From Falcatimonas sp. MSJ-15 (GTDB lineage: Bacteria > Bacillota > Clostridia > Lachnospirales > Lachnospiraceae): a stretch of 64,000 nucleotides of DNA. The translations under genes were made by a program, and so were the position numbers. The notes under the pieces were generated by a model. The model was not told the DNA's origin and did no database searches. It saw only the letters and a program-made list of their open reading frames with translations. Each line of letters starts with the position of its first letter. The first letter of the stretch is position 1. The stretch is from assembly GCF_018918265.1 (NCBI RefSeq), contig NZ_JAHLQC010000006.1, positions 124,001-188,000 on the forward strand, given 5' to 3'. Of the stretch, positions 18,326 through 25,777 are shown piece by piece.

Positions 18326-20311
18326 ATGGCAAAAAAATCGAAATTAAAATTAGGTCTTATGGTAGCAGCTGCAGCAGGTGCAGGAGTTGTTGTAGCAAAG
18401 AGTAAAAAGAGTTCTCAGGCTAATGTAGAACGTGAGAATGCTAAGAAGCAGTCAGAAGAAGAGAGAAGTAACTATAGAAATACAGAGAGAGGAAAGAACC
18501 AGAAAAATAGTAAGGGAATATATTATAGTAATGGTAACTATGAAGCATTTGCACGTCCTGAAAAACCTGAAGGCGTTGATAATAAATATGCTTATCTTGT
18601 AGGAAGTGGTCTTGCATCATTAGCAGCTGCATGTTTCCTTGTAAGAGATGGTCAGATGCCTGGAGATCATATAACAATCCTTGAAGCTATGGATATAGCA
18701 GGTGGTGCATGTGATGGCATTAATGATCCAACAAGAGGATTTGTAATGCGTGGTGGACGTGAGATGGAGAACCATTTTGAATGTCTTTGGGATTTATTTA
18801 GAAGTATTCCATCAATTGAGACACCGGGTGTATCAGTACTTGATGAATATTATTGGCTTAATAAGCATGATCCTAACTATTCACTTTGTCGTGCAACAGA
18901 GAATCGTGGTGATGATGCACATACAGATGGCAAATTCAATCTTAGTCAGAAAGGCTGTATGGAGATTATGAAGCTCTTTATGACAAAAGATGAAGATCTA
19001 TATGATAAGACAATTGAAGATGTATTTGATGAAGAAGTATTCGATTCAACATTCTGGTTATACTGGAGAACAATGTTTGCATTCGAGAACTGGCATTCAG
19101 CACTTGAGATGAAGTTATACTTCCAAAGATTTATTCATCATATTGGAGGACTTCCAGACTTTAGTGCTCTTAAGTTCACTAAATACAATCAGTATGATTC
19201 ACTTATTCTTCCTATGAAGAGATATCTTGAAGCTGCAGGTGTAAAATTCCAGTTTAATACACAGGTAACTAATGTTGTATTTGAATTTGAAGGCGATAAG
19301 AAGATTGCAAAGACAATTGAGTGCAAGATAGATGGTGAGAAGAAAGAGATTCCACTTACAGAGAATGACCTTGTATTTGTAACAAATGGAAGTTGTACAG
19401 AAGGAACAATCTATGGAGATCAGACACATGCACCTGTTGGTAATGCAGAAGTAAGAAATAGTGGATGTTGGGATCTATGGAAGAACATAGCAAGACAGGA
19501 TCCATCATTTGGACATCCTGAGAAGTTCTGTTCAGATATAGAGAAGACTAACTGGGAGTCAGCTACAGTTACAACACTTGATGATAAGATTATTCCATAT
19601 ATTGAGAGAATATGTAAGAGAGATCCAAGAAGTGGTAAAGTAGTAACAGGTGGTATTGTAAGCTGTAAAGATTCAAGCTGGTTACTTAGCTGGACAATCA
19701 ACAGACAGGTACAGTTCAAAGAACAGAGTAAAGATCAGGTATGTGTATGGGTATATGGATTATTCACAGATGCAATCGGTGATTTCGTTAAGAAACCTAT
19801 GAAAGAATGTACTGGTGAAGAGATTACACAGGAATGGTTATATCATCTTGGAGTACCTGTTAATGAGATAGCAGATCTTGCTAAGAATAGTGCAATATGT
19901 GTACCTACAATGATGCCATATATTACAGCATTCTTCATGCCAAGAAGAAAAGGTGACAGACCGGATGTAATTCCTGATGGATGTGTTAACTTTGCATTCC
20001 TTGGACAGTTTGCAGAGACACCAAGAGATACAATCTTTACAACAGAGTATTCAGTAAGAACAGGTATGGAAGCTGTATATGGCCTGTTAGGTGTAGACAG
20101 AGGTGTACCTGAAGTATGGGGAAGTGTATATGATGTACGAGAGCTTCTTGATAGTTCAGTTAAGTTAATGGATGGCAAATCACCATTAGAGATAGAACTT
20201 CCTGGACCACTTAATGCACTTAAAAAACCTGTAATTAAGGCGATAAAAGGAACTGTAATTGAAAAACTTTTAAGAGACCATGATGTTCTTAAAGACTATA
20301 TGCTAAAATAG
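18326..20311 (+). CDS. ohyA: Oleate hydratase (myosin-cross-reactive antigen family)
   Basis: 661 aa. This FAD enzyme adds water to the cis-9 bond of oleate and related unsaturated fatty acids, a detoxification or biohydrogenation-related reaction. Family marks are the dinucleotide-binding segment LVGSGLASLAAACFLVRDG, followed by LEAMDIAGGACDG and MRGGREMENHFECLWDLF. An N-terminal extension carries a hydrophobic stretch (LGLMVAAAAGAGVVVA, about 9-24) flanked by lysines, then a charged linker to about residue 70. This looks like a membrane anchor absent from many soluble homologues. The ATG at 18326 is preferred over 18257 because of AAGAAAGG and because the earlier start would fall inside the operator. 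Confidence 0.95.
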   Translation: MAKKSKLKLGLMVAAAAGAGVVVAKSKKSSQANVERENAKKQSEEERSNYRNTERGKNQKNSKGIYYSNGNYEAFARPEKPEGVDNKYAYLVGSGLASLAAACFLVRDGQMPGDHITILEAMDIAGGACDGINDPTRGFVMRGGREMENHFECLWDLFRSIPSIETPGVSVLDEYYWLNKHDPNYSLCRATENRGDDAHTDGKFNLSQKGCMEIMKLFMTKDEDLYDKTIEDVFDEEVFDSTFWLYWRTMFAFENWHSALEMKLYFQRFIHHIGGLPDFSALKFTKYNQYDSLILPMKRYLEAAGVKFQFNTQVTNVVFEFEGDKKIAKTIECKIDGEKKEIPLTENDLVFVTNGSCTEGTIYGDQTHAPVGNAEVRNSGCWDLWKNIARQDPSFGHPEKFCSDIEKTNWESATVTTLDDKIIPYIERICKRDPRSGKVVTGGIVSCKDSSWLLSWTINRQVQFKEQSKDQVCVWVYGLFTDAIGDFVKKPMKECTGEEITQEWLYHLGVPVNEIADLAKNSAICVPTMMPYITAFFMPRRKGDRPDVIPDGCVNFAFLGQFAETPRDTIFTTEYSVRTGMEAVYGLLGVDRGVPEVWGSVYDVRELLDSSVKLMDGKSPLEIELPGPLNALKKPVIKAIKGTVIEKLLRDHDVLKDYMLK

Positions 20312-20393
20312 AGATAGAATTTATGATATTATAATAGCATAAATTTTATAAAATATATTAAAGTATCTTTAATAAATTATATAACTAATATGG

Positions 20394-20424
20394 AAACTAC
20401 TGTCAGAGATGGCAGTAGTTTTTG
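20394..20424 (+). terminator. Terminator of ohyA
   Basis: AAACTACTGTC (20394-20404) pairs with GGCAGTAGTTT (20411-20421), one wobble, followed by further T. Confidence 0.8.
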
Positions 20425-20458
20425 TGTTGAGATGAATTAATGAAAAAATATTATGATA

Positions 20459-20486
20459 TGACGGTCAAAAGGTATTTTGCCCGTCA
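20459..20486 (+). other. Hairpin at the left edge of the cloverleaf element
   Basis: TGACGG-t-CAAAA (20459-20470) pairs with TTTTG-c-CCGTCA (20475-20486) around the loop GGTA. Its loop-side sequence TCAAAAGGTAT (20465-20475) could instead pair with ATACCTTTTGA at 20646-20656. Two exclusive structures are therefore possible. Confidence 0.5.
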
Positions 20487-20489
20487 TTT

Positions 20490-20668
20490 ATGATTCATCA
20501 GATTACTACATGCTACGCATTCCTGTAATCTGACTACACCTCGAAATCCGCTAATTTACTGCCTTTGAGCAGTAAATTGCTACTTTCTTGGTGTAGTGCG
20601 AGTCAATAAGGTATACATCGAAATACATGCAAGCATGTGTCGATGATACCTTTTGACTCTTGAATCAT
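20490..20668. repeat. Cloverleaf-like structured intergenic element
   Basis: Read from left to right there is an outer stem ATGATTCA (20490-20497). Hairpin H1 is TCAGATTAC...GTAATCTGA (20498-20533). Hairpin H2 is CTACACC...GGTGTAG (20534-20596), with an inner 10-bp stem AATTTACTGC/GCAGTAAATT. Hairpin H3 is GAGTC...GACTC (20600-20659), with inner stems AGGTAT/ATACCT, ATCG/CGAT and ACATGC/GCATGT. The closing outer strand is TGAATCAT (20661-20668). Almost no bases are unpaired at the junction. It has no tRNA sequence signature. It lies between a terminator and the next promoter, so it may be an extragenic repeat, an RNA or a protein-binding DNA structure. Confidence 0.6.
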
Positions 20669-20735
20669 ATTATCAATTGACATCTGCAAAGAATTGTGTT
20701 AAAACAAAATTCGCCAAATTATTAAAAGAATAATA

Positions 20736-20764
20736 TTGACCGATGATTACAAAGAATGATAATT
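20736..20764 (+). promoter_or_regulatory. Promoter of the MATE-DMT operon
   Basis: -35 TTGACC (20736-20741), a 17-nt spacer and -10 ATAATT (20759-20764). The expected start near 20771 supports translation from the ATG at 20793 and not from 20769. Confidence 0.55.
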
Positions 20765-20792
20765 AATAATGATATGGAAAAGAGGAGAACTG

Positions 20793-22154
20793 ATGAAGGA
20801 GAAAAAGAAATATGAAATGGACATGTGCAATGGTCCAATAATTAGTAAGATGCTTATATTTGCAATACCGCTTATGTGCTCTAGTATATTGCAGTTATTA
20901 TTCAATGCGGCAGATATTGTTGTAGTAGGTAAGTTCGCTGGTGATAATTCACTTGGAGCAGTAGGTTCGACAACAGCGCTTATTAATCTGTTAGTTAATC
21001 TTTTTATGGGATTGTCTGTAGGAGCTAATGTTCTTGCAGCCAGAGATTATGGTGGCAATCGCAAGGATGAACTTAGTAAGACTGTTCATACATCTATGAT
21101 GTTAAGTATAATAAGTGGAATTATACTTACATTTGTAGGGGTCTTGTTCTCAAGACAGATACTTATATTAATGAAATCACCAGATGAGATACTTCCGTTA
21201 GCGTCATTGTATCTTAAGATATATTTTATTGGTATGCCTGCATCTATGGCATATAATTTTGGAAGTGCTATATTAAGATCAGTTGGAGACACCAAACGAC
21301 CATTATATTTTCTTTTTGCAGCGGGAATAGTTAATGTTATACTTAATCTTATATTTGTAATTGTGTTTAATATGGATGTTGCCGGAGTTGCACTTGCGAC
21401 TATAATATCGCAATATATATCTGCTTTTCTTGTAATAAGATGTCTTATGAGAGAATCAGAAGGAATCAAACTTCATATATCAAAGCTTAAGATACACAAA
21501 GACAAACTTATGCCAATATTAAGAGTGGGTATCCCGGCAGGTTTTCAGGGCGTTATCTTCTCACTGTCTAATGTTGTAATTCAGTCATCAGTTAATATAT
21601 TTGGTAATATCATTGTATCTGGTAATTCAGCAGCACAGAATATTGAAGGCTTTATATATGTAGGAATGAATGCATTCTATCAGGCAGCAATATCATTCAC
21701 AAGCCAGAATATGGGAGCAGGTAAAAAAGAAAGAGTTAGAAAGATTGCAATATCAGCACAGATTCTTGTTATACTTACAGGACTTATACTTGGACTTACA
21801 GCATTATTTAGCGGAAGATGGCTTCTTAGAATATATACTAATAATCCTGAAGTAATAGAAGCAGGAATGAAGAGAATGATTGTTATAACAACTACATATT
21901 TTTTATGTGGAATGATGGACGTAATGGTTGGAATAATGAGAGGACTTGGATATTCAATAATTCCTATGATTGTATCACTTGTTGGTGCATGTGGATTAAG
22001 ACTTATCTGGATAGCAACTGTATTTCAGATACCACAATATCATAATGTAACAACTGTATATGTTGCATATCCAATATCGTGGGCAATTACATTTACAATA
22101 CATGTTATTACATATATAATAATCAGACAGAGGCTTGGTCTTGGTAAAAAGTAA
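20793..22154 (+). CDS. MATE-family multidrug/cation efflux transporter
   Basis: 453 aa with about twelve hydrophobic helices in two halves. The N-terminal signature PLMCSSILQLLFNAADIVVVGKF and the second-half GIPAGFQGVIFSLSNVVIQSS are typical of NorM/DinF-like exporters, which use Na+ or H+ gradients. AGAGGAG lies 5 nt before the ATG at 20793. The gene ends 21 nt before a DMT transporter, so both are probably one transcript. It is unrelated in position to the MATE remnant at 3197. Confidence 0.93.
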   Translation: MKEKKKYEMDMCNGPIISKMLIFAIPLMCSSILQLLFNAADIVVVGKFAGDNSLGAVGSTTALINLLVNLFMGLSVGANVLAARDYGGNRKDELSKTVHTSMMLSIISGIILTFVGVLFSRQILILMKSPDEILPLASLYLKIYFIGMPASMAYNFGSAILRSVGDTKRPLYFLFAAGIVNVILNLIFVIVFNMDVAGVALATIISQYISAFLVIRCLMRESEGIKLHISKLKIHKDKLMPILRVGIPAGFQGVIFSLSNVVIQSSVNIFGNIIVSGNSAAQNIEGFIYVGMNAFYQAAISFTSQNMGAGKKERVRKIAISAQILVILTGLILGLTALFSGRWLLRIYTNNPEVIEAGMKRMIVITTTYFLCGMMDVMVGIMRGLGYSIIPMIVSLVGACGLRLIWIATVFQIPQYHNVTTVYVAYPISWAITFTIHVITYIIIRQRLGLGKK

Positions 22155-22175
22155 AAGTGAGGAAAAAGAGGGAAA

Positions 22176-23132
22176 ATGGAAAACAAAAAGAATACTAACG
22201 AAAAAGAAAATTTTCTACAAAAGACACTTGTAGTTGCATTGTTGGCAGCAATATGTACATTCCTGTGGGGAAGTGCATTTCCATGTATTAAGATAGGATA
22301 TCGTCTTTTTGATATTCCGTCAGATAATACATATACGCAGATATTGTTTGCAGGAATCAGATTTACACTTGCAGGAATACTTACAATATTAATTGGAAGT
22401 GTACTAAACAGAGAATTGCTTGTTCCTAAGAAAAAGTCAATACCTAATATAATAAAATTGTCAATGTTTCAGACAGTTTTACAATATATATTTTTTTATA
22501 TGGGACTTGCAAGAACAAGTGGCGTAAAATCTTCTATAATTGAAGGCTCTAATACATTCATAGCAATATTAATAGCTTGTCTAGTATTTAAACAGGAGAA
22601 ACTTAATCTTAAGAAGATATTAGGCTGTGTTATAGGTTTTGCCGGAGTTGTACTTGTTAATATAACAAAAGATGGAATTGATATGAATATGACATTCATG
22701 GGTGAAGGTGCAATTCTTATGTCAGCCGTAGCTTATGCGATATCTTCAGGACTTATTAAGATATATTCAAAGGATGATAACCCTGTAATGTTAAGTGGAT
22801 ATCAGTTCTTATTTGGTGGAATCCTTCTTATGATAGCAGGTTTTGCAATGGGTGGAAGAATTACACAAGTAAATCCACAGGGAATAATGATGCTTATATA
22901 TCTTGCATGTATATCAGCAGTTGCATATTCACTATGGGGAGTACTATTAAAATATAATCCGGTTTCTAAAGTCGCAGTATTTGGTTTTATGAATCCGGTA
23001 TTTGGAGTAATCTTATCAGCATGGTGGCTTAATGAGACAGGTAATGACCTTGGTGTAAAAGCACTTATAGCACTTGTATTTGTATGTATTGGAATATATA
23101 TAGTTAATCGAAAAGATAAGGTTACAGAATAA
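22176..23132 (+). CDS. DMT-superfamily (EamA) transporter
   Basis: 318 aa, two EamA repeats of five helices each, with the first signature FLWGSAFPCIKIGYRLF and the second SAVAYAISSGLIKIYSKDD. AAAGAGGGAAA precedes the ATG. It lies directly behind the MATE gene. Both are predicted exporters, so the operon may handle a shared toxic compound or metabolite, but the substrate is unknown. Confidence 0.9.
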   Translation: MENKKNTNEKENFLQKTLVVALLAAICTFLWGSAFPCIKIGYRLFDIPSDNTYTQILFAGIRFTLAGILTILIGSVLNRELLVPKKKSIPNIIKLSMFQTVLQYIFFYMGLARTSGVKSSIIEGSNTFIAILIACLVFKQEKLNLKKILGCVIGFAGVVLVNITKDGIDMNMTFMGEGAILMSAVAYAISSGLIKIYSKDDNPVMLSGYQFLFGGILLMIAGFAMGGRITQVNPQGIMMLIYLACISAVAYSLWGVLLKYNPVSKVAVFGFMNPVFGVILSAWWLNETGNDLGVKALIALVFVCIGIYIVNRKDKVTE

Positions 23133-23220
23133 AATAAATTATAGCATTATATATGTTTTGCCGATAGATTGTGTATAACTTGTAAAAAATAGGAATACAT
23201 ATCTGGGGGAATGATATAAT

Positions 23221-25344
23221 ATGAAAAATATAATGTTTATATTTAAACGGGATATGAAGAATCTCGTTACTAATATTTTTGCACTCTTAATAGCGGGGGG
23301 ATTATGTTTTATTCCCTCGCTATATGCATGGTTTAATATATACTCAAACTGGGATCCTTATGCTAATACTTCGGCAGTTAATATAGCAGTATTTTCAGAA
23401 GATGAAGGATATACAGATGAAGATGGTAATTATAGTAATATAGGAGAGCAGGTACTTGAAAGTGTGAAGAAAAGTACGAGTATCGGCTGGGTATTTACTG
23501 ATACAAAAGATGATGCAATAGAGGGCGTAAAAAGTGGAAAATACTATGCGGCTGTTATTATAAATAACAGTTTTACTTATAATATATATAACATTTCTAA
23601 ACAGGATTATAAGAATCCTACAATCACTTATTATGAGAATTCTAAGAAGAATGCTGTTGCAGCTAAGATAACAGATACAGCAGTGTCAACACTTAAGACA
23701 AGTATTAATGCAAGCCTTATTAAGACTATGGCGGGAACAGTATTTGACAAGACTAATGTAGTCGCTGATAAGCTTAATAACTCTGAATCAATAGATAATA
23801 TGATATCAGAAGTAGAAGAGATAAGTGATAAGCTTACACAGATGAGTACAACAATTGATACATTTATATCTAATAATAATGAACTTGTACAGTCTATGTC
23901 AGATATGAAGTCACAGATTCCTCTTATTAATGACAGAATAGATTCAGGTATTAATAAGCTTAATCAGACAAAGACACAGTTTGGAACATCAACACAAGAT
24001 GCAGATTTATTTGCAAGTGAATTATCAGCCATGACAGACAGCATATCACAATCAGCTGATACAATCAGGCAGACACTTAATAATGCAAAGATTGATGAAG
24101 GCTTAGATACTGTTAAGACAAGTATATCTATGGCTCTTAATGATACGAAGAATCTTGAGAATGATCTTAATACACTTGTAAAAGCGGTAATTAATGAAAA
24201 TACAGGAATAGCTGCATCAGATACAATTCAGAATATAAAAAATTACATAAATCAGATAAATCAGATATTATCACAGATAGAAGTTAATCTTGACATAATA
24301 CCTGATATTACAGGTGATTCAATAAAGAAGATCTTAGATAATAGCATAACACAGGTTGATAATCTGAAAAAAATATATAATAACAGTCTGAAGCCACAAC
24401 TTTTGACACTTACTAATAATATGACGACAGTAATTGATGATGTTAATACATTTCTTACAGGAATAGCATCTACTGTCAATGGAGTGAGTGATGTGATTAA
24501 TAGCGCAGATACTACAGTTAATAACATTAATGACAGCCTTATAGCGACTAAACAGGTTGTTGATGATGTTAATAATAAGCTGCAGTCAGCAATTAATGAG
24601 ATGAGAGATAAAGATTATGATGAGAAAAAAGAGATACTTATTAATCTCTTATCAGGAGATCCAAAGACACTTTCAGAATTTTTCTCAGAGCCTGTTAAAG
24701 TACATACAGAGCTTATATATGAGATTGCAAATTATGGTTCAGGCGTTGCACCATTTTATACAGTACTTGCAATATGGGTTGGTGCACTTGTGCTTGTATC
24801 ACTGATAAAAGTCGATGCAGATAAAAAAGGGCTTGATAATCCAAAGTTATATGAGCTGTTTTTTGGAAGATATCTTTTATTTTTCCTGCTTGGGCAGGTT
24901 CAGACAGTTATATGCGTACTTGGAGACATATATCTTATAAAATGTCAGGTAGTATATCCGGGACTGTTTTTACTAGCTTCATGTCTTACAAGCCTAACAT
25001 TTACATTGTTAATCTATGCACTTACTATATCATTTGGTGATGTAGGTAAAGCAATATCGGTTGTAATGATAGTTCTTCAGATAGCAGGTTCAGGTGGAAC
25101 ATATCCGATAGAGATACTTCCGTCATTCTACCAGGCTGTATATATATTCTTCCCATTCCCGTATGCAATCAATGCATTAAGAGAAACTGTAGGAGGAATG
25201 TATGGAGATACATACGTTATGTCAATATTACAGCTTCTTATATTTGCAGTTGCATCACTCTTATTAGGGCTTGTAATACGAAAACCTTTTATAAAAGTTA
25301 ATCACTTTATGGAGAAACGAATGAAGGATACTAAGATGATGTAG
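23221..25344 (+). CDS. YhgE/Pip-family membrane protein (first copy)
   Basis: 707 aa. One N-terminal helix (about 18-38, GLCFIPSLYAWFNIYSNWDPY is the family signature) is followed by a long extracytoplasmic region, roughly 50-510, rich in coiled-coil-like Ser/Asn/Thr/Asp heptads. Five to six C-terminal helices contain LAIWVGALVLVSLIKV and GSGGTYPIEILPSFYQAVY. Members include phage infection protein and the ABC-2-related YhgE proteins, some linked with type VII secretion. No WXG100 or EssC gene is in view. CTGGGGGAA precedes the ATG. It forms an operon with the two genes that follow. Confidence 0.93.
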   Translation: MKNIMFIFKRDMKNLVTNIFALLIAGGLCFIPSLYAWFNIYSNWDPYANTSAVNIAVFSEDEGYTDEDGNYSNIGEQVLESVKKSTSIGWVFTDTKDDAIEGVKSGKYYAAVIINNSFTYNIYNISKQDYKNPTITYYENSKKNAVAAKITDTAVSTLKTSINASLIKTMAGTVFDKTNVVADKLNNSESIDNMISEVEEISDKLTQMSTTIDTFISNNNELVQSMSDMKSQIPLINDRIDSGINKLNQTKTQFGTSTQDADLFASELSAMTDSISQSADTIRQTLNNAKIDEGLDTVKTSISMALNDTKNLENDLNTLVKAVINENTGIAASDTIQNIKNYINQINQILSQIEVNLDIIPDITGDSIKKILDNSITQVDNLKKIYNNSLKPQLLTLTNNMTTVIDDVNTFLTGIASTVNGVSDVINSADTTVNNINDSLIATKQVVDDVNNKLQSAINEMRDKDYDEKKEILINLLSGDPKTLSEFFSEPVKVHTELIYEIANYGSGVAPFYTVLAIWVGALVLVSLIKVDADKKGLDNPKLYELFFGRYLLFFLLGQVQTVICVLGDIYLIKCQVVYPGLFLLASCLTSLTFTLLIYALTISFGDVGKAISVVMIVLQIAGSGGTYPIEILPSFYQAVYIFFPFPYAINALRETVGGMYGDTYVMSILQLLIFAVASLLLGLVIRKPFIKVNHFMEKRMKDTKMM

Positions 25345-25355
25345 GAGGAATTAGT

Positions 25356-25448
25356 ATGAGCAGAGAGAAGAAAAATAATCAAAAAACAGATGTTAGGGTT
25401 AATGATGAAGATACTATAAAATATAAAGAGATATATGATATGATATGA
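25356..25448 (+). pseudogene. 5' part of a small membrane-protein gene, interrupted by an ATATG repeat
   Basis: A 30-aa frame beginning MSREKKNNQKTD starts at an ATG with a strong TAGGAGG site, 11 nt after the first Pip gene. It ends in TGA inside three tandem ATATG units (25433-25447). Removing one 5-bp unit would join this frame to the next one at residue EIYD-MIIEYERK and give a single 138-aa protein. Either the gene is split by repeat expansion (possibly phase variable), or the two pieces are translated by ATGA coupling. Confidence 0.6.
25433..25447 (+). repeat. Three tandem ATATG units
   Basis: Units lie at 25433-25437, 25438-25442 and 25443-25447, within the junction of the two frames above. 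Change by one unit shifts the reading frame, which makes slipped-strand switching possible. Confidence 0.85.
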
Positions 25449-25777
25449 TAATTGAATATGAGAGAAAAATTCATATTAAAAATGAGAAAAGAATTAAAAT
25501 AGGACTTAGATGTATAATAATAATTCCTATGATATTTTTATTTTTACTTTTTGTTACAGAGAGTTCAAAGGTAATATTTTTGATACTATGGATAGTGTCG
25601 TTATTTGTAATAGCATCCTATCTTATTGCTGTTGAATATATGGATTATAATCTGCAAAAGAAGATTAAAGAGTTCACAGGTGATGAAGATGCAGAATTTG
25701 ATGGACTTTTAGGTGATGATCTTATGCAGGTACATGAGACACTTAAGAGAATAAAGCAAAGAGAAGGTGATATGTAA
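25445..25777 (+). CDS. Small membrane protein between two Pip proteins (3' part of split gene)
   Basis: 110 aa. A basic N-terminus (IIEYERKIHIKNEKRIKIG) is followed by two transmembrane helices (about 25-42 and 46-63) and an acidic, probably helical cytoplasmic tail (KIKEFTGDEDAEFDGLLGDD). Its ATG overlaps the upstream stop as ATGA, so reinitiation could express it even though its natural N-terminus is in the previous frame. The TAA stop overlaps the ATG of the second Pip gene by one base. A helper or partner role for the Pip pair is inferred from this tight linkage. Confidence 0.7.
   Translation: MIIEYERKIHIKNEKRIKIGLRCIIIIPMIFLFLLFVTESSKVIFLILWIVSLFVIASYLIAVEYMDYNLQKKIKEFTGDEDAEFDGLLGDDLMQVHETLKRIKQREGDM

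Noticed and set aside
20490..20668. A tRNA or tmRNA gene, because of the cloverleaf shape
   Set aside because: It has no T-loop GGTTCGA pattern, no D-loop pattern and no CCA or acceptor signature, and the arms are of the wrong length.
23133..23220. A flagellar-type (sigma-28) promoter before the first Pip gene, because of GCCGATAGA
   Set aside because: The upstream TAAA lies 21 nt away instead of about 15, so the match fails.
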